Shown in pieces: positions 49,192 through 57,643 of a DNA stretch of 64,000 nucleotides; within the stretch, counting starts at the first letter, position 1, and the number at the start of each line of letters is the position of its first letter. The DNA is from Acidimicrobiia bacterium. GTDB taxonomy: Bacteria; Actinomycetota; Acidimicrobiia; UBA2766. A program made the translations under genes and the position numbers. Under the pieces are notes generated by a model that saw only the letters and a program-made list of their open reading frames with translations, searched no databases and was not told the DNA's origin. The stretch covers positions 62,001 through 126,000 of the forward strand of contig JADZDR010000052.1 in the NCBI GenBank assembly GCA_020850945.1, read 5' to 3'.

Positions 49192-50648
49192 TGGCGAGTC
49201 GAGCCCGCGTGATGGTCGTAGACGACAGCGCGCAGCTCCGCAGCGCGCTCGAGACCCTGATCGGGGCGAGTGCGGCGTTCGAGGTCGTGGCGACGGCTCG
49301 GGACGGAGCGGAAGCCGTGGATCTCGCCAAGAAGCACCGCCCCGACGTCATCCTCATGGACGTCCGTATGCCGGGTATGGACGGTGTGGAGGCGACACGC
49401 CGCATCCTCGCCGACATGTCGGGCGTGAACGTCGTCGCCCACACGGCGTACGACGATGCCGAGCTCGTGGCGGACATGGTGAAGGCAGGAGCGCGGGGTT
49501 ACCTCGTGAAGGGGGTGACGGCAGACGAGCTGTTCGACGGGCTCTCCTCTGCGCTCGAAGGTGAGGCGCGCATCTCGGCTTCGGCGACACGCGGTCTCTT
49601 CGAGGAGGTCGGCAGGGCGGGGGTGCCCGAAGGCGGCGGGGAGACCGAGGTGCTGGCCGCCCGTCTCAGCAGCAGTCTCGTTGCGGACACGCTCACGGGG
49701 ACGCTCCAGCGTGCCGTGTTCCAGTTCGAGCTCGAACAGGCTGTGACCGTGGCCGCAGACACGCGAAGCCCCCTGGGTGTCGGGGTGGTGCGCGTCTGCG
49801 ATCTGCACGAGGTCAATGCCCGGTTCGGGTGGGCGGCCGGGGACGCTCTCCTGCGGGGGTGCAGCGGGGTGGTCCTCGACGTAGTGGGCCCAGGCGCCTG
49901 TGCGGGACGGCTCGACGGCGACGAGCTCGGTGTCGTCCTGCCCGGACACGACGCCGTCGCGACGCGCCGTGTCCTCGACACCGTCGGCACACGTATCCGC
50001 ACCCACGTCATCCTCGAGGACGTCCCGAACCGGATCGCGGTCGGCTTCACCTGCATCGACGGGACCGGGATCGAACACGTCGATCCCGATCTCGTGCTCG
50101 ACGCCGCCCGGGGGGCGGCGCGGGCCGCCCCGGCGGGAACGGTCCTCCGGGCCGGCCACGCCTGCCTCTGCGATCCAGGCACCGCCCTCACCCTCGACGC
50201 GCTCCTCGCCGTGCTGGGCGGCGAGCCGGACCGGCTCAGGGCACGACACGCCGCCGAGCTCGCCGCGGGCATGTGTGAGGTCGCGGGGAGGCCGGCGTGC
50301 ACGGCCGCCGCGTTCGCAGCCGCTCTCGCGTGGAGCCACGTCTCGGGTGCGGGCAACGTCGGTGGGGAGCCGGTGTCGCAGGAGGGGCTCGCGAAGTTCG
50401 AGACCCTGCTTGCGCTGATCGCGGGCAGGCACGCGGCAGACCTCTTCGCCGACGTGGGTCGGGGGCGGGCGGGTGGCGCACCGCCCCACGATCTTGCGAG
50501 ATGCGTCGATGTCGCCGCCCGTTTCGCCGCCCTGCCGCCGGACATGCCTGTCGACGCCAGGTGCGCCGCGCTCCTCGCCCAGGATGGGCCGGATGCCGAG
50601 GAGGTGTTGGGGTGGTTGCGACGAGTCGGGGATCTCGTGGCACCGTGA
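49191..50648 (+). CDS. Response regulator with REC and degenerate GGDEF domains
   Basis: 485 residues from ATG 49191 (TGATG overlap with the kinase stop; GTG 49188 is the alternative). The REC domain at 1-~125 has the phospho-acceptor Asp57 in ILMDVRMPG, with conserved Thr/Lys in HTAYDD and YLVKG. Residues ~165-310 resemble a GGDEF domain: DTLTGTLQRAVFQFELEQA, then AGRLDGDELGVVLPG, where the signature GG[DE]EF is DGDEL (242-246). The last ~150 residues are helical and unrecognised. There is no DNA-binding domain. Whether it makes cyclic di-GMP is doubtful. Confidence 0.82.
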   Translation: MASRARVMVVDDSAQLRSALETLIGASAAFEVVATARDGAEAVDLAKKHRPDVILMDVRMPGMDGVEATRRILADMSGVNVVAHTAYDDAELVADMVKAGARGYLVKGVTADELFDGLSSALEGEARISASATRGLFEEVGRAGVPEGGGETEVLAARLSSSLVADTLTGTLQRAVFQFELEQAVTVAADTRSPLGVGVVRVCDLHEVNARFGWAAGDALLRGCSGVVLDVVGPGACAGRLDGDELGVVLPGHDAVATRRVLDTVGTRIRTHVILEDVPNRIAVGFTCIDGTGIEHVDPDLVLDAARGAARAAPAGTVLRAGHACLCDPGTALTLDALLAVLGGEPDRLRARHAAELAAGMCEVAGRPACTAAAFAAALAWSHVSGAGNVGGEPVSQEGLAKFETLLALIAGRHAADLFADVGRGRAGGAPPHDLARCVDVAARFAALPPDMPVDARCAALLAQDGPDAEEVLGWLRRVGDLVAP

Positions 50649-52333
50649 GGGAGTGGCGCAGGTCTGTGCCCGCATTCCTCGGGGTGGCGATCCTCCTCGT
50701 GTCGGTGACCCCTGTGGGACTCGGCCAGCCCACGGGGGACGGCGCGGGGGTCCTTCTCGTCGTGGGCCGACCGCTCGAGTTCGTGCCGGAGGCGGGGGAC
50801 GGCCTCGAGGTCGACGGGACAGGAGTTCCGGGAACGGTCGTCGTCGACCGCGCCCGGTCCGGGGAGGGTCTCGACGTGTCTGTCCGGGCACCTCTCGACG
50901 CCTATGTGAAGGCCCTCGATCCGGGGCGGTCCGCGCGCGAGGCGGCGGCCCTGCGTGCACAGGCCATCGTGTGGCGCACACAGATCCTCGCGTCGGCGCG
51001 GTCCGGCACCGACGAGACGACCGCCCTCGGGGTGGGTGACTGCAGTGTGGACGACTGCCGGGCGCTGGGACCGGCGCCGTCGCAGGCGGATTGGGACAGG
51101 GCCGTCGACGCGACCCGGGCTGAGGTTCTCGTCGAGGAAGGCGACGTCATGCCTGCCCCGTCCCACGATCTGGCCGGAGGATCGACTGTGCAGGGGACGT
51201 GGGCCGAGTTCGGTGACGACGTGAGGATGCTGGCGATCGAGACACCGAACGAGCCCGACGAGAACAGCACATGGACGCGGACCGTGGAAGCGGACGATCT
51301 CGAGACAGCCCTGCGGAGTGCCGGTATCGACCTCGGTGAGGGGGCGATCGAGGGCGTACGTGGAGGGGGTGCCGGGTCGAGAACCGTCACCGTGGTCACC
51401 CCGGAGCGGGCGACGACGCTGGACGCCGCCGAGTTCACACGGGCAGTGAACGCGGGTGTGGCAGGCGATGGTGCGCCGATTCTGGCGTCTCCCCGTTGGA
51501 TCCCCACGTGGGTACCGGCCGACGTCTCGCGGGGGGGTTCGGTCGCGCGGGTTTCCTTCGCAGGCAAGGGTGCCGGTCACGGGTTCGGCCTTTCGAGGTC
51601 GGAGGCGAACGGGCTCGCCGGGGAGCGCGGCTGGACACCGGACGAGATCCTCGACCGCTTCTATCCCGGCCGTGACGTGGCGGGTGGGGACGACGTCGAG
51701 CCGCCCGTCCCCGAGGACGTGGAGATCCGCGTCCTGAGCGGAGTCGACTCCGTGGCGATCCGCAGCGCCGACCCCTTCGAGATCCGGGCAGCGGGACAGA
51801 CCGTGGTGCCGGCCGCGCTCACGGATTGGCGGGTCTCGGTCGGAAACGGCAGCGGGAAGGGCGCCGGCGGGGGCTCCTCCCTCGTCCTCGAGGGGCCGCC
51901 GGGCACGACTGCTCCTCTGGCCGTGACCGGGTTCACCGCCCCGCTGCGCGTGACGGAGGAGGGCTCCGCCGAGGTCCGATTCGTGCTCTCGCGGCCGGCT
52001 GCCGTCTCCGTCGTCGTGGACGGCCCCCGGGGCGGTCGTACGCTGCGCCTGCAGGACGGGGATCCGCTCGCAGCGGGGACGCACACGGTCCGCGTGGATC
52101 TCGGTGCGGAGGGCATGTACCGTGTTTCCGTGCGGGCCGCGGACGGCGTCGACACGGTGACCTCCAAGATCCTGTCCGTCGACGTCGATCTCATCCCCAC
52201 CGGCCCGACGTCCCGCCAGGTCGCAGCGGCCGGCGCGTTCTGCGCGCTCCTCCTCGGCCTCACCGCGCTCATGCGGCGACGCCGGCGACGGGCACGCGGT
52301 AATTTCTCACAGATTTCCAGTGCTCAATTGTGA
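50645..52333 (+). CDS. SpoIID/LytB-like membrane-anchored protein, probably inactive
   Basis: 562 residues from GTG 50645 (GTGA overlap). The N-terminal signal or anchor is VPAFLGVAILLVSVTPVGLG, and a C-terminal membrane helix (AGAFCALLLGLTALMRRRRRR) lies near the end. The SpoIID domain spans ~70-340: DAYVKALDPGRSAREAAALRAQAIVWRTQIL, PSHDLAGGSTV and GKGAGHGFGLSRSEANGLA. In SpoIID lytic transglycosylases the Glu of the V-x-A-E-M-P segment is catalytic; here the segment reads ALDPGRS. A beta-sandwich follows. Wall binding or sensing, tied to the two kinases, is a possible role. Confidence 0.78.
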   Translation: MREWRRSVPAFLGVAILLVSVTPVGLGQPTGDGAGVLLVVGRPLEFVPEAGDGLEVDGTGVPGTVVVDRARSGEGLDVSVRAPLDAYVKALDPGRSAREAAALRAQAIVWRTQILASARSGTDETTALGVGDCSVDDCRALGPAPSQADWDRAVDATRAEVLVEEGDVMPAPSHDLAGGSTVQGTWAEFGDDVRMLAIETPNEPDENSTWTRTVEADDLETALRSAGIDLGEGAIEGVRGGGAGSRTVTVVTPERATTLDAAEFTRAVNAGVAGDGAPILASPRWIPTWVPADVSRGGSVARVSFAGKGAGHGFGLSRSEANGLAGERGWTPDEILDRFYPGRDVAGGDDVEPPVPEDVEIRVLSGVDSVAIRSADPFEIRAAGQTVVPAALTDWRVSVGNGSGKGAGGGSSLVLEGPPGTTAPLAVTGFTAPLRVTEEGSAEVRFVLSRPAAVSVVVDGPRGGRTLRLQDGDPLAAGTHTVRVDLGAEGMYRVSVRAADGVDTVTSKILSVDVDLIPTGPTSRQVAAAGAFCALLLGLTALMRRRRRRARGNFSQISSAQL

Positions 52334-52359
52334 GAGGGTATCCTGCGGACGAGGTGAGA

Positions 52360-52632
52360 ATGACCGACAGCCCCGAAGAGGTCCTGGATCCCGACACGTC
52401 CACCACCGACATGCACAGGCAGGTGGAGGAAGTGATCGAGCTGATCCGTCCCGCCCTTCAGATGGACGGGGGCGACATCGAGCTCGTCGAGATAGACGGT
52501 GACGCCAACGTGCGCGTGGAGCTGCACGGCGCCTGCGTGGGGTGTCCGGCCTCGCTCCAGACGCTCAAGGCGGGTGTGGAGCGCATCCTCAAGGACCGGA
52601 TCCCCACCGTGAACGAGGTCTACACCGCCTAA
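52360..52632 (+). CDS. NifU-like Fe-S cluster scaffold (Nfu type)
   Basis: A 90-residue NifU C-terminal domain protein. EEVIELIRPALQMDGGDIEL and the cluster-binding CVGCPAS (CxxC) motif are clear. It carries or assembles Fe-S clusters in the cytoplasm. ATG 52360 after GAGGTGAGA is preferred over GTG 52330, which overlaps the previous stop. Confidence 0.88.
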   Translation: MTDSPEEVLDPDTSTTDMHRQVEEVIELIRPALQMDGGDIELVEIDGDANVRVELHGACVGCPASLQTLKAGVERILKDRIPTVNEVYTA

Positions 52633-52655
52633 CCCCCCACCATGTGGGCAGTCTC

Positions 52656-52675
52656 GGCCCTCACCGGTGAGGCCG
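52656..52675 (+). terminator. Short GC hairpin after the NifU-like gene
   Basis: CTCACCGGTGAG (52660-52671 region) is a 12-base palindrome flanked by GGCC/GGCC-like bases, 24-43 bases after the stop codon. It may terminate the kinase-SpoIID-NifU unit. There is no T-run, so the call is weak. Confidence 0.4.
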
Positions 52676-52803
52676 ATCCACACCCACACGCATGGTTCGG
52701 CGCAACTGGGCAGGAATGCCACGCGTTCGTGATAGGTGATGCTGCCCACATGTATGTGGCGTCGTTAGAACGGGTGGGGGTAGGCCAGGTACTCTGGGCG
52801 GGC

Positions 52804-53751
52804 ATGACGCTCTCGTCGGATCCCTCGGAGCTCCTCGACGCCGCGCGGTCCGGCAGCCGGGCGGCCCTCGCCCGTCTCCTGTCGCTCGCCGAGAGCGACC
52901 GTGAAGCAGAGGTCGTGAAGGCGGTGCATCCCCTCAGCGGGCAGGCGCACGTCGTCGGCTTCACCGGCGCCCCCGGTGCCGGCAAGTCGACCCTCGTCGA
53001 TCGCGTGATCGCGCACCTGCGCACGCAGGGAACCGAGGTCGGTGTGCTCGCCGTCGATCCCTCGTCCCCCTTTTCGGGCGGCGCGATCCTCGGAGACCGC
53101 GTCCGCATGCAGGAACACGCCCTCGATCCCGGCGTGTTCATCCGCTCGATGGCCTCGCGGGGTGCCCTCGGGGGGCTCTCCCTCGCGGCGCCGAGCGCGA
53201 TCCGTGTCCTCGACGCTGCCGGTAAGCCGTACGTGCTCGTTGAGACGGTCGGTGTCGGGCAGGTCGAGGTCGAGATCGTCGAGACCGCGGACACAGTCGT
53301 CGTGGTGGTGAATCCCGGCTGGGGTGACGCGATCCAGGCGGCGAAGGCGGGTCTCATGGAGATCGCCGACGTGTTCGTCGTGAACAAGGCGGACAGGCCC
53401 GGCGCCGACGAGGCGGTCATGGACCTCGAATCGATGCTCGACATGGCGCCACCCACGGACTGGATCCCACCCGTGAGGCGCTGTGTCGCGTCGACGGGAG
53501 AAGGCGTGGAGGATGTCTGGGCGGCCGTCGAGATGCATCGGGACTGGCTTGCCGAGACGGGTCGGCGCGACGCGCGTCGCCGTGCGCACCTCGCCGACGA
53601 GATCCGCAAGATCGTCGTCGCGCGTATCGACACGGGCGTGCGCGGGCGCTGCCGCGGCGCCGAGTTCGATGCGCTTGTCGCGGCGGTGCTCGCCCGCGAG
53701 CTCGACCCGCATTCCGCCGCCGAACGCATCCTCACCGGTATCGAGTCCTGA
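52804..53751 (+). CDS. meaB: MeaB/ArgK-type G3E GTPase (mutase chaperone)
   Basis: P-loop GTPase that guards and reloads cobalamin in acyl-CoA mutases. GFTGAPGAGKSTLVDRVI is the P-loop, followed by VDPSSPFSGGAILGDRVRM, a MeaB hallmark. VLVETVGVGQVEVEIVE and the NKAD guanine site (VVNKADRPGAD) are intact. ATG 52804 gives 315 residues. The likely client in the window is the mutase at 30.8 kb. Confidence 0.93.
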   Translation: MTLSSDPSELLDAARSGSRAALARLLSLAESDREAEVVKAVHPLSGQAHVVGFTGAPGAGKSTLVDRVIAHLRTQGTEVGVLAVDPSSPFSGGAILGDRVRMQEHALDPGVFIRSMASRGALGGLSLAAPSAIRVLDAAGKPYVLVETVGVGQVEVEIVETADTVVVVVNPGWGDAIQAAKAGLMEIADVFVVNKADRPGADEAVMDLESMLDMAPPTDWIPPVRRCVASTGEGVEDVWAAVEMHRDWLAETGRRDARRRAHLADEIRKIVVARIDTGVRGRCRGAEFDALVAAVLARELDPHSAAERILTGIES

Positions 53752-53778
53752 GCCGGAAGCGAAAGGGAGACCCACACC

Positions 53779-54552
53779 TTGGAACACATCGAGCTCCACT
53801 CCGAAGACGGGGGCATCCAGGTCATTCGCCTCGCCCGCCCCCCTGTCAACGCGCTCTGTGCGGCCCTCCTCGGCGAGGTCCGTGATGCCCTGGCTGCGAT
53901 GCCGGACACCGTGAAGGCGGTCGTCGTCTGGGGAGGTGACTCCGTCTTCGCGGCCGGAGCCGACGTCGAGGAGTTCGTGCCGGTCTCCCCCGAGGGTGCC
54001 CGGTCCGTCACCGCCGCGTTCCGAGACGCCCTCGACACCCTGGCAGCCTTTCCCCGCCCCACGGTGGCGGCCGTGACGGGCTATGCCCTGGGTGGTGGCC
54101 TCGAGCTCGCCCTCGCGTGCGATTTCCGGGTGGCCGGCGACAACGCCCGCCTCGGCTTCCCCGAGATCCAGCTCGGGATCATCCCCGGCGGGGGCGGCAC
54201 GCAGCGGGCGGCCCGGCTCATCGGCCCGGCCCGCACCAAGGACCTCGTCTACTCCGGTCGTCACATCCGGGCGGCGGAAGCAGCGGAGATCGGCCTCGTC
54301 GACCGGGTGGTGTCACCGGACGAGGTCTACGAGTCCGCCCTCGCCTGGGCGGGCAAGCTCGCCGCCGGTGCCGTCGTGGCGATGGGTCTCGCCAAGGATG
54401 CCATCGACACGGGTCTCGGCCTGCCCCTGGCCGAGGGCCTCGACCTCGAGGCAGAGAGGTTCGCGGCGACGTTCGCGACGCGTGACGCCCGCCACGGCAT
54501 CGACTCGTTCCTCGAGAGCGGGCCGGGCAAGGCGGAGTTCCAGGGGAACTGA
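53779..54552 (+). CDS. Enoyl-CoA hydratase/isomerase family protein
   Basis: 257 residues with a TTG start (53779) behind GAAAGGGAGA nine bases upstream. The crotonase fold is clear: FAAGADVEEF, GYALGGGLELALACDFRVA and GFPEIQLGIIPGGGGTQRA. Both Glu residues used by hydratases are present (GLEL and PEIQ), so hydration of an enoyl-CoA is plausible. It is 27 bp after meaB, which hints at an acyl-CoA pathway with the mutase. Confidence 0.88.
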   Translation: MEHIELHSEDGGIQVIRLARPPVNALCAALLGEVRDALAAMPDTVKAVVVWGGDSVFAAGADVEEFVPVSPEGARSVTAAFRDALDTLAAFPRPTVAAVTGYALGGGLELALACDFRVAGDNARLGFPEIQLGIIPGGGGTQRAARLIGPARTKDLVYSGRHIRAAEAAEIGLVDRVVSPDEVYESALAWAGKLAAGAVVAMGLAKDAIDTGLGLPLAEGLDLEAERFAATFATRDARHGIDSFLESGPGKAEFQGN

Positions 54553-54565
54553 GACAGGGGACAGG

Positions 54566-55549
54566 ATGAACACCGGGAAGGGGACGCGCATGCCGGGAGA
54601 AGGCGGATCGATGGAGGCGGCAACGGACGAGGACGGCCGGTTCGATCCCACGCGCCTCGATCCGAAGGTGGCGAACATCCTCTACCACGACCGGGCCGCC
54701 GAGGACTACGACGACAAGTGGTCGATCCAGTACGACGAACGCACGCTCGCCTACGCCGAGGGGCGTGTCTTCAAGGTCGTGCCGGAACGCCGCACGTGGC
54801 CGCGGGCGCTGGAAGTCGGCGCGGGCACGGGGTTCTTCCTCCTGCACCTGTGGAAAGGCGGCTGGGTCGAGGCGGGCGCGGCCACCGACATCTCGCCGCG
54901 CATCCTCGAGCGCTGCGCGGCCAACGCCGCCGGCCTCGGCTGGGAGATCGAGACGCAGGTCGCCGATGCCGAGAAGCTCCCGTACGAGGACGACGCCTTC
55001 GATCTCGTCCTCGGCCACGCGTTCCTGCACCACATCCCCGACCCGGGTGCGTGCCTGCGTGAGATGGTGCGTGTGTGTCGTCCGGGTGGAACGGTCCTCA
55101 TCGCCGGGGAACCCACGCAGCGCGGACATCAGATAGCCGAGGTGGCCAAGAAGCTGACCTCACGCGGGATCGACCTCCTGCGTCTCACCCCCTTCGGGCG
55201 TGGCTGGAAGAGACGTGAGCGGACCGCTGAGGACAAGCGGACGGATGCCCTGGAAGGGGTCGTCGACATCTGGGAGTTCGATCCCGAGCGTGTCGCGGGC
55301 ATGGCGGAGGGGGCGGGCCTCGTCGACGTCCGCTACGAGACGGAGGAGCTCGTCTCGTCGATCTTCGGCTGGTTCGCCAAGACGGTCGAGGGGAACGCGC
55401 CGGCCGGGCTCCTCGATGCCCGCTGGGCCTGGTTCGCCTACAGGAACTACCTGCGCCTCGCCTGGTTGGACGAGAACGTCCTCTATCCGGTCCTGCCGAA
55501 GCGCTGGTTCTACAACATCGTCATCGCGGGCGAGAAGCCCGTCGTGTGA
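54566..55549 (+). CDS. Class I SAM-dependent methyltransferase
   Basis: 327 residues from ATG 54566; ATG 54611 with a stronger GGGAGAAGGCGG site is a good alternative. The core is ALEVGAGTGFFLLHLWKGG, then VADAEKLPYEDDAFDLVLGHAFLHHIPDPG and MVRVCRPGGTVLIAGEP, a Methyltransf_11 pattern. The C-terminal ~130 residues (GWFAKTVEGNAPAGLL) are not recognised. The substrate is unknown. The stop overlaps the acyltransferase start (TGATG), so both may act on the same surface glycan or lipid. Confidence 0.82.
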   Translation: MNTGKGTRMPGEGGSMEAATDEDGRFDPTRLDPKVANILYHDRAAEDYDDKWSIQYDERTLAYAEGRVFKVVPERRTWPRALEVGAGTGFFLLHLWKGGWVEAGAATDISPRILERCAANAAGLGWEIETQVADAEKLPYEDDAFDLVLGHAFLHHIPDPGACLREMVRVCRPGGTVLIAGEPTQRGHQIAEVAKKLTSRGIDLLRLTPFGRGWKRRERTAEDKRTDALEGVVDIWEFDPERVAGMAEGAGLVDVRYETEELVSSIFGWFAKTVEGNAPAGLLDARWAWFAYRNYLRLAWLDENVLYPVLPKRWFYNIVIAGEKPVV

Positions 55550-56250
55550 TGGCGATGCGGAGCCCGGGCATGGCGCACCTGGGGACGAAACGGGTCCGGG
55601 ACCGCGTTGCGGCAGCGTGCGATTCGGCAGGCCGCAACGCCCGCTGGATCGTCGAGAAACGGGCCTACACCCTGAACCACGCCATCCTGGCTGCGAGATA
55701 CGCCATGCTGCGTCTCGAGCAGCCCTGGATAGAGACGGACGGTGTCACCTTCATGGGCCGGGGGGTGGATCTCTCGGCCCGACGCGGTATGGGTCACATC
55801 TCGATCGGCCGTTTCGTCTGGATCGGGAACAACTGTGCGTTGCGCTGCCACGAGGGTCACCTCCGAGTCGGAGACAAGACCGTCTTCGGTTCCAACAACG
55901 TGGTCAACTGCTATCTGGACATCGAGATCGGCCGCGAGTGCATCTTCGCGGACTGGATCTACGTATGCGACTTCGACCACCGCTTCGCCGACCCACATCT
56001 TCCGATCCGTTCGCAGGGCATCGACGTGGCGCCGGTGCGCATCGGGAACGGCGTCTGGCTGGGCGAGAAGACCACCGTACTCAAGGGCGTGACCATCGGT
56101 GACGGTGCCGTCATCGCCTCACACGCCATGGTCAACAGGGACGTGCCACCGGGGGCGATCGTCGGTGGCGTGCCTGCACGTGTCCTCAAGTTCCGGCCTG
56201 GTTGGGAGGGCGGTCCGCCGGAGCAGAGGCCCGGTTCCAGAGGCTGGTGA
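55549..56250 (+). CDS. Hexapeptide-repeat (LbetaH) acyltransferase
   Basis: 233 residues. Left-handed beta-helix hexads run from about residue 65 to 200: HISIGRFVWIGNNCAL, LRVGDKTVFGSNNVV and VRIGNGVWLGEKTTVLKGVTIGDGAVIA. CDFDHRF holds a likely catalytic His. The IVGGVPARVLKFR end is typical of maltose/galactoside/serine acetyltransferase relatives. The N-terminal ~55 residues are helical. It probably O-acylates a sugar. It converges on the GT4 gene, 26 bp apart. Confidence 0.86.
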   Translation: MAMRSPGMAHLGTKRVRDRVAAACDSAGRNARWIVEKRAYTLNHAILAARYAMLRLEQPWIETDGVTFMGRGVDLSARRGMGHISIGRFVWIGNNCALRCHEGHLRVGDKTVFGSNNVVNCYLDIEIGRECIFADWIYVCDFDHRFADPHLPIRSQGIDVAPVRIGNGVWLGEKTTVLKGVTIGDGAVIASHAMVNRDVPPGAIVGGVPARVLKFRPGWEGGPPEQRPGSRGW

Positions 56251-56276
56251 GGCGTGACAGCCCAGCCGCGATGCGG

Positions 56277-57596
56277 TCAGTCCTGGCCACTCGTCGCGAT
56301 CGCGGTGTCGCCGTCGGACTCGTCGTCGCGGTCGACCACCGACCGGTATGTGACGCTTGCATCCCACACGAGGCGCAGGGGGGGTCTGTCTTCGATCTCA
56401 CCGGTCTCGCGCAGGTGCTTCTCCTCACGGATCGCCTTGGCGTAGATCTCAGCCGTGCGCCGCGCGATCATCCGCCAACTGCGTGAAGCCGAGGCCCGTC
56501 GTCCGCCGGCCACGAGTTGATCGGCGAGGGCAGTGTCATCGAGGACGCGGAGTATCTCACCGGCGAGCTCGGCGGAGTTCTCCGATTCGATGCGGAGACC
56601 GTTCGTGCCGTGGTCCACGAGCTCACGCAGGCCCCCTGTGTCACCCACGATCACCGGCACGTGGGCCGCCATGGCCTCGAGGGCGACGATCCCGAAGGGT
56701 TCGTAGATGCTCGGCACGACGACGACGGAAGCCTGGCGGTAGAGGGCGGGCATGCGGGTCGAGTCCATGAAGCCCACGAACTCGAAGTGATCGGCCAGCC
56801 CCGTCTCGTCGACGAGGTCGCGCAGGCCGGTCCCGTACGTTCCGTCACCCGCCACGACGAAGCGCACGTGCGGCGACGACGCGAGGATCGCGGGTGCGGC
56901 CTCGATGAGCGTCTGTACGCCCTTCTCGTACTCGAGGCGGCCTGCGAACAGGACGATTGGTCGGTCCGGATCCTTGGGCATGAGAGTCTCGGCCCCGGTG
57001 TCGCCGGGCGCCGGTTCGGGCATGCGCAGCGCGACCCCGTTCGGGACGACGTCGAGCTTCGCGGGTGGGAGCTCGAAGATGTGCTGCACCTGGTCCCGCA
57101 TGTAGTTGGAGCAGGTGATGACCCGCCTCGCTACGTACGTGAGCCACCACTCGACCTGGTGGATGAGCCTGTTCATGGGTTCGGGCAACCAGCCCTGGTG
57201 ACGCCCGTATTCGGTCGCGTGCACGGTCGCCACGACCGGGATCGAGTAGAGACGCTGGAGGTCCGCCGCCGCGTACGCGACGAGCCAGTCGTGCGCGTGG
57301 ATCACGTCGAACTGCCGGTTGTTGAGCAGTTGCACACCCGCCACGACGAGGCCGAGGTTGAACGCCAGGACCCAGGAGATGAGGTCCTCCTCGGGGACCA
57401 CGGGCGGGTACTCGGCGACGCGGTGCACGTGGATGCGTCCCTGCATCTCTTCCTGTGGTCGGTCGGCCGCTCCGCGTGTCAGGATATGGACCTCGTGGCC
57501 TTCGTCGACCAGCGCCTCGGTGAGACGGTCGACGTGCCGGCCGAGACCGCCCACGATCGTCGGCGGGAACTCCCATGAGATGACCAGCACGCGCAT
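56277..57596 (-). CDS. GT4 glycosyltransferase, Rv3032-like alpha-1,4-glucosyltransferase
   Basis: 439 residues from ATG 57596 (ATG 57614 possible). The GT-B fold is read as VLVISWEFPPTIVGGLGRHV, VIHAHDWLVAYAA, TVHATEYGRHQGW, LFAGRLEYEKGVQTLIEA and the donor site PSIYEPFGIVALEAMA. These runs closely resemble M. tuberculosis Rv3032, the glucosyltransferase that extends methylglucose lipopolysaccharide and glycogen-type chains. The gene ends the minus-strand set methyltransferase-GH57-galT-GT4. The C-terminal tail is acidic and probably flexible. Donor (UDP- or ADP-glucose) is not fixed. Confidence 0.88.
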   Translation of the reverse strand: MRVLVISWEFPPTIVGGLGRHVDRLTEALVDEGHEVHILTRGAADRPQEEMQGRIHVHRVAEYPPVVPEEDLISWVLAFNLGLVVAGVQLLNNRQFDVIHAHDWLVAYAAADLQRLYSIPVVATVHATEYGRHQGWLPEPMNRLIHQVEWWLTYVARRVITCSNYMRDQVQHIFELPPAKLDVVPNGVALRMPEPAPGDTGAETLMPKDPDRPIVLFAGRLEYEKGVQTLIEAAPAILASSPHVRFVVAGDGTYGTGLRDLVDETGLADHFEFVGFMDSTRMPALYRQASVVVVPSIYEPFGIVALEAMAAHVPVIVGDTGGLRELVDHGTNGLRIESENSAELAGEILRVLDDTALADQLVAGGRRASASRSWRMIARRTAEIYAKAIREEKHLRETGEIEDRPPLRLVWDASVTYRSVVDRDDESDGDTAIATSGQD

Positions 57597-57643
57597 CCGC
57601 AGGAGCCTACCCATGCGCCCCACACGGTGCCAGAGAGGCGTGT

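Noticed and set aside
49499-52084. 861-residue minus-strand ORF opposite the regulator and SpoIID-like genes
   Set aside because: It spans two clear plus-strand genes and has typical GC shadow composition.
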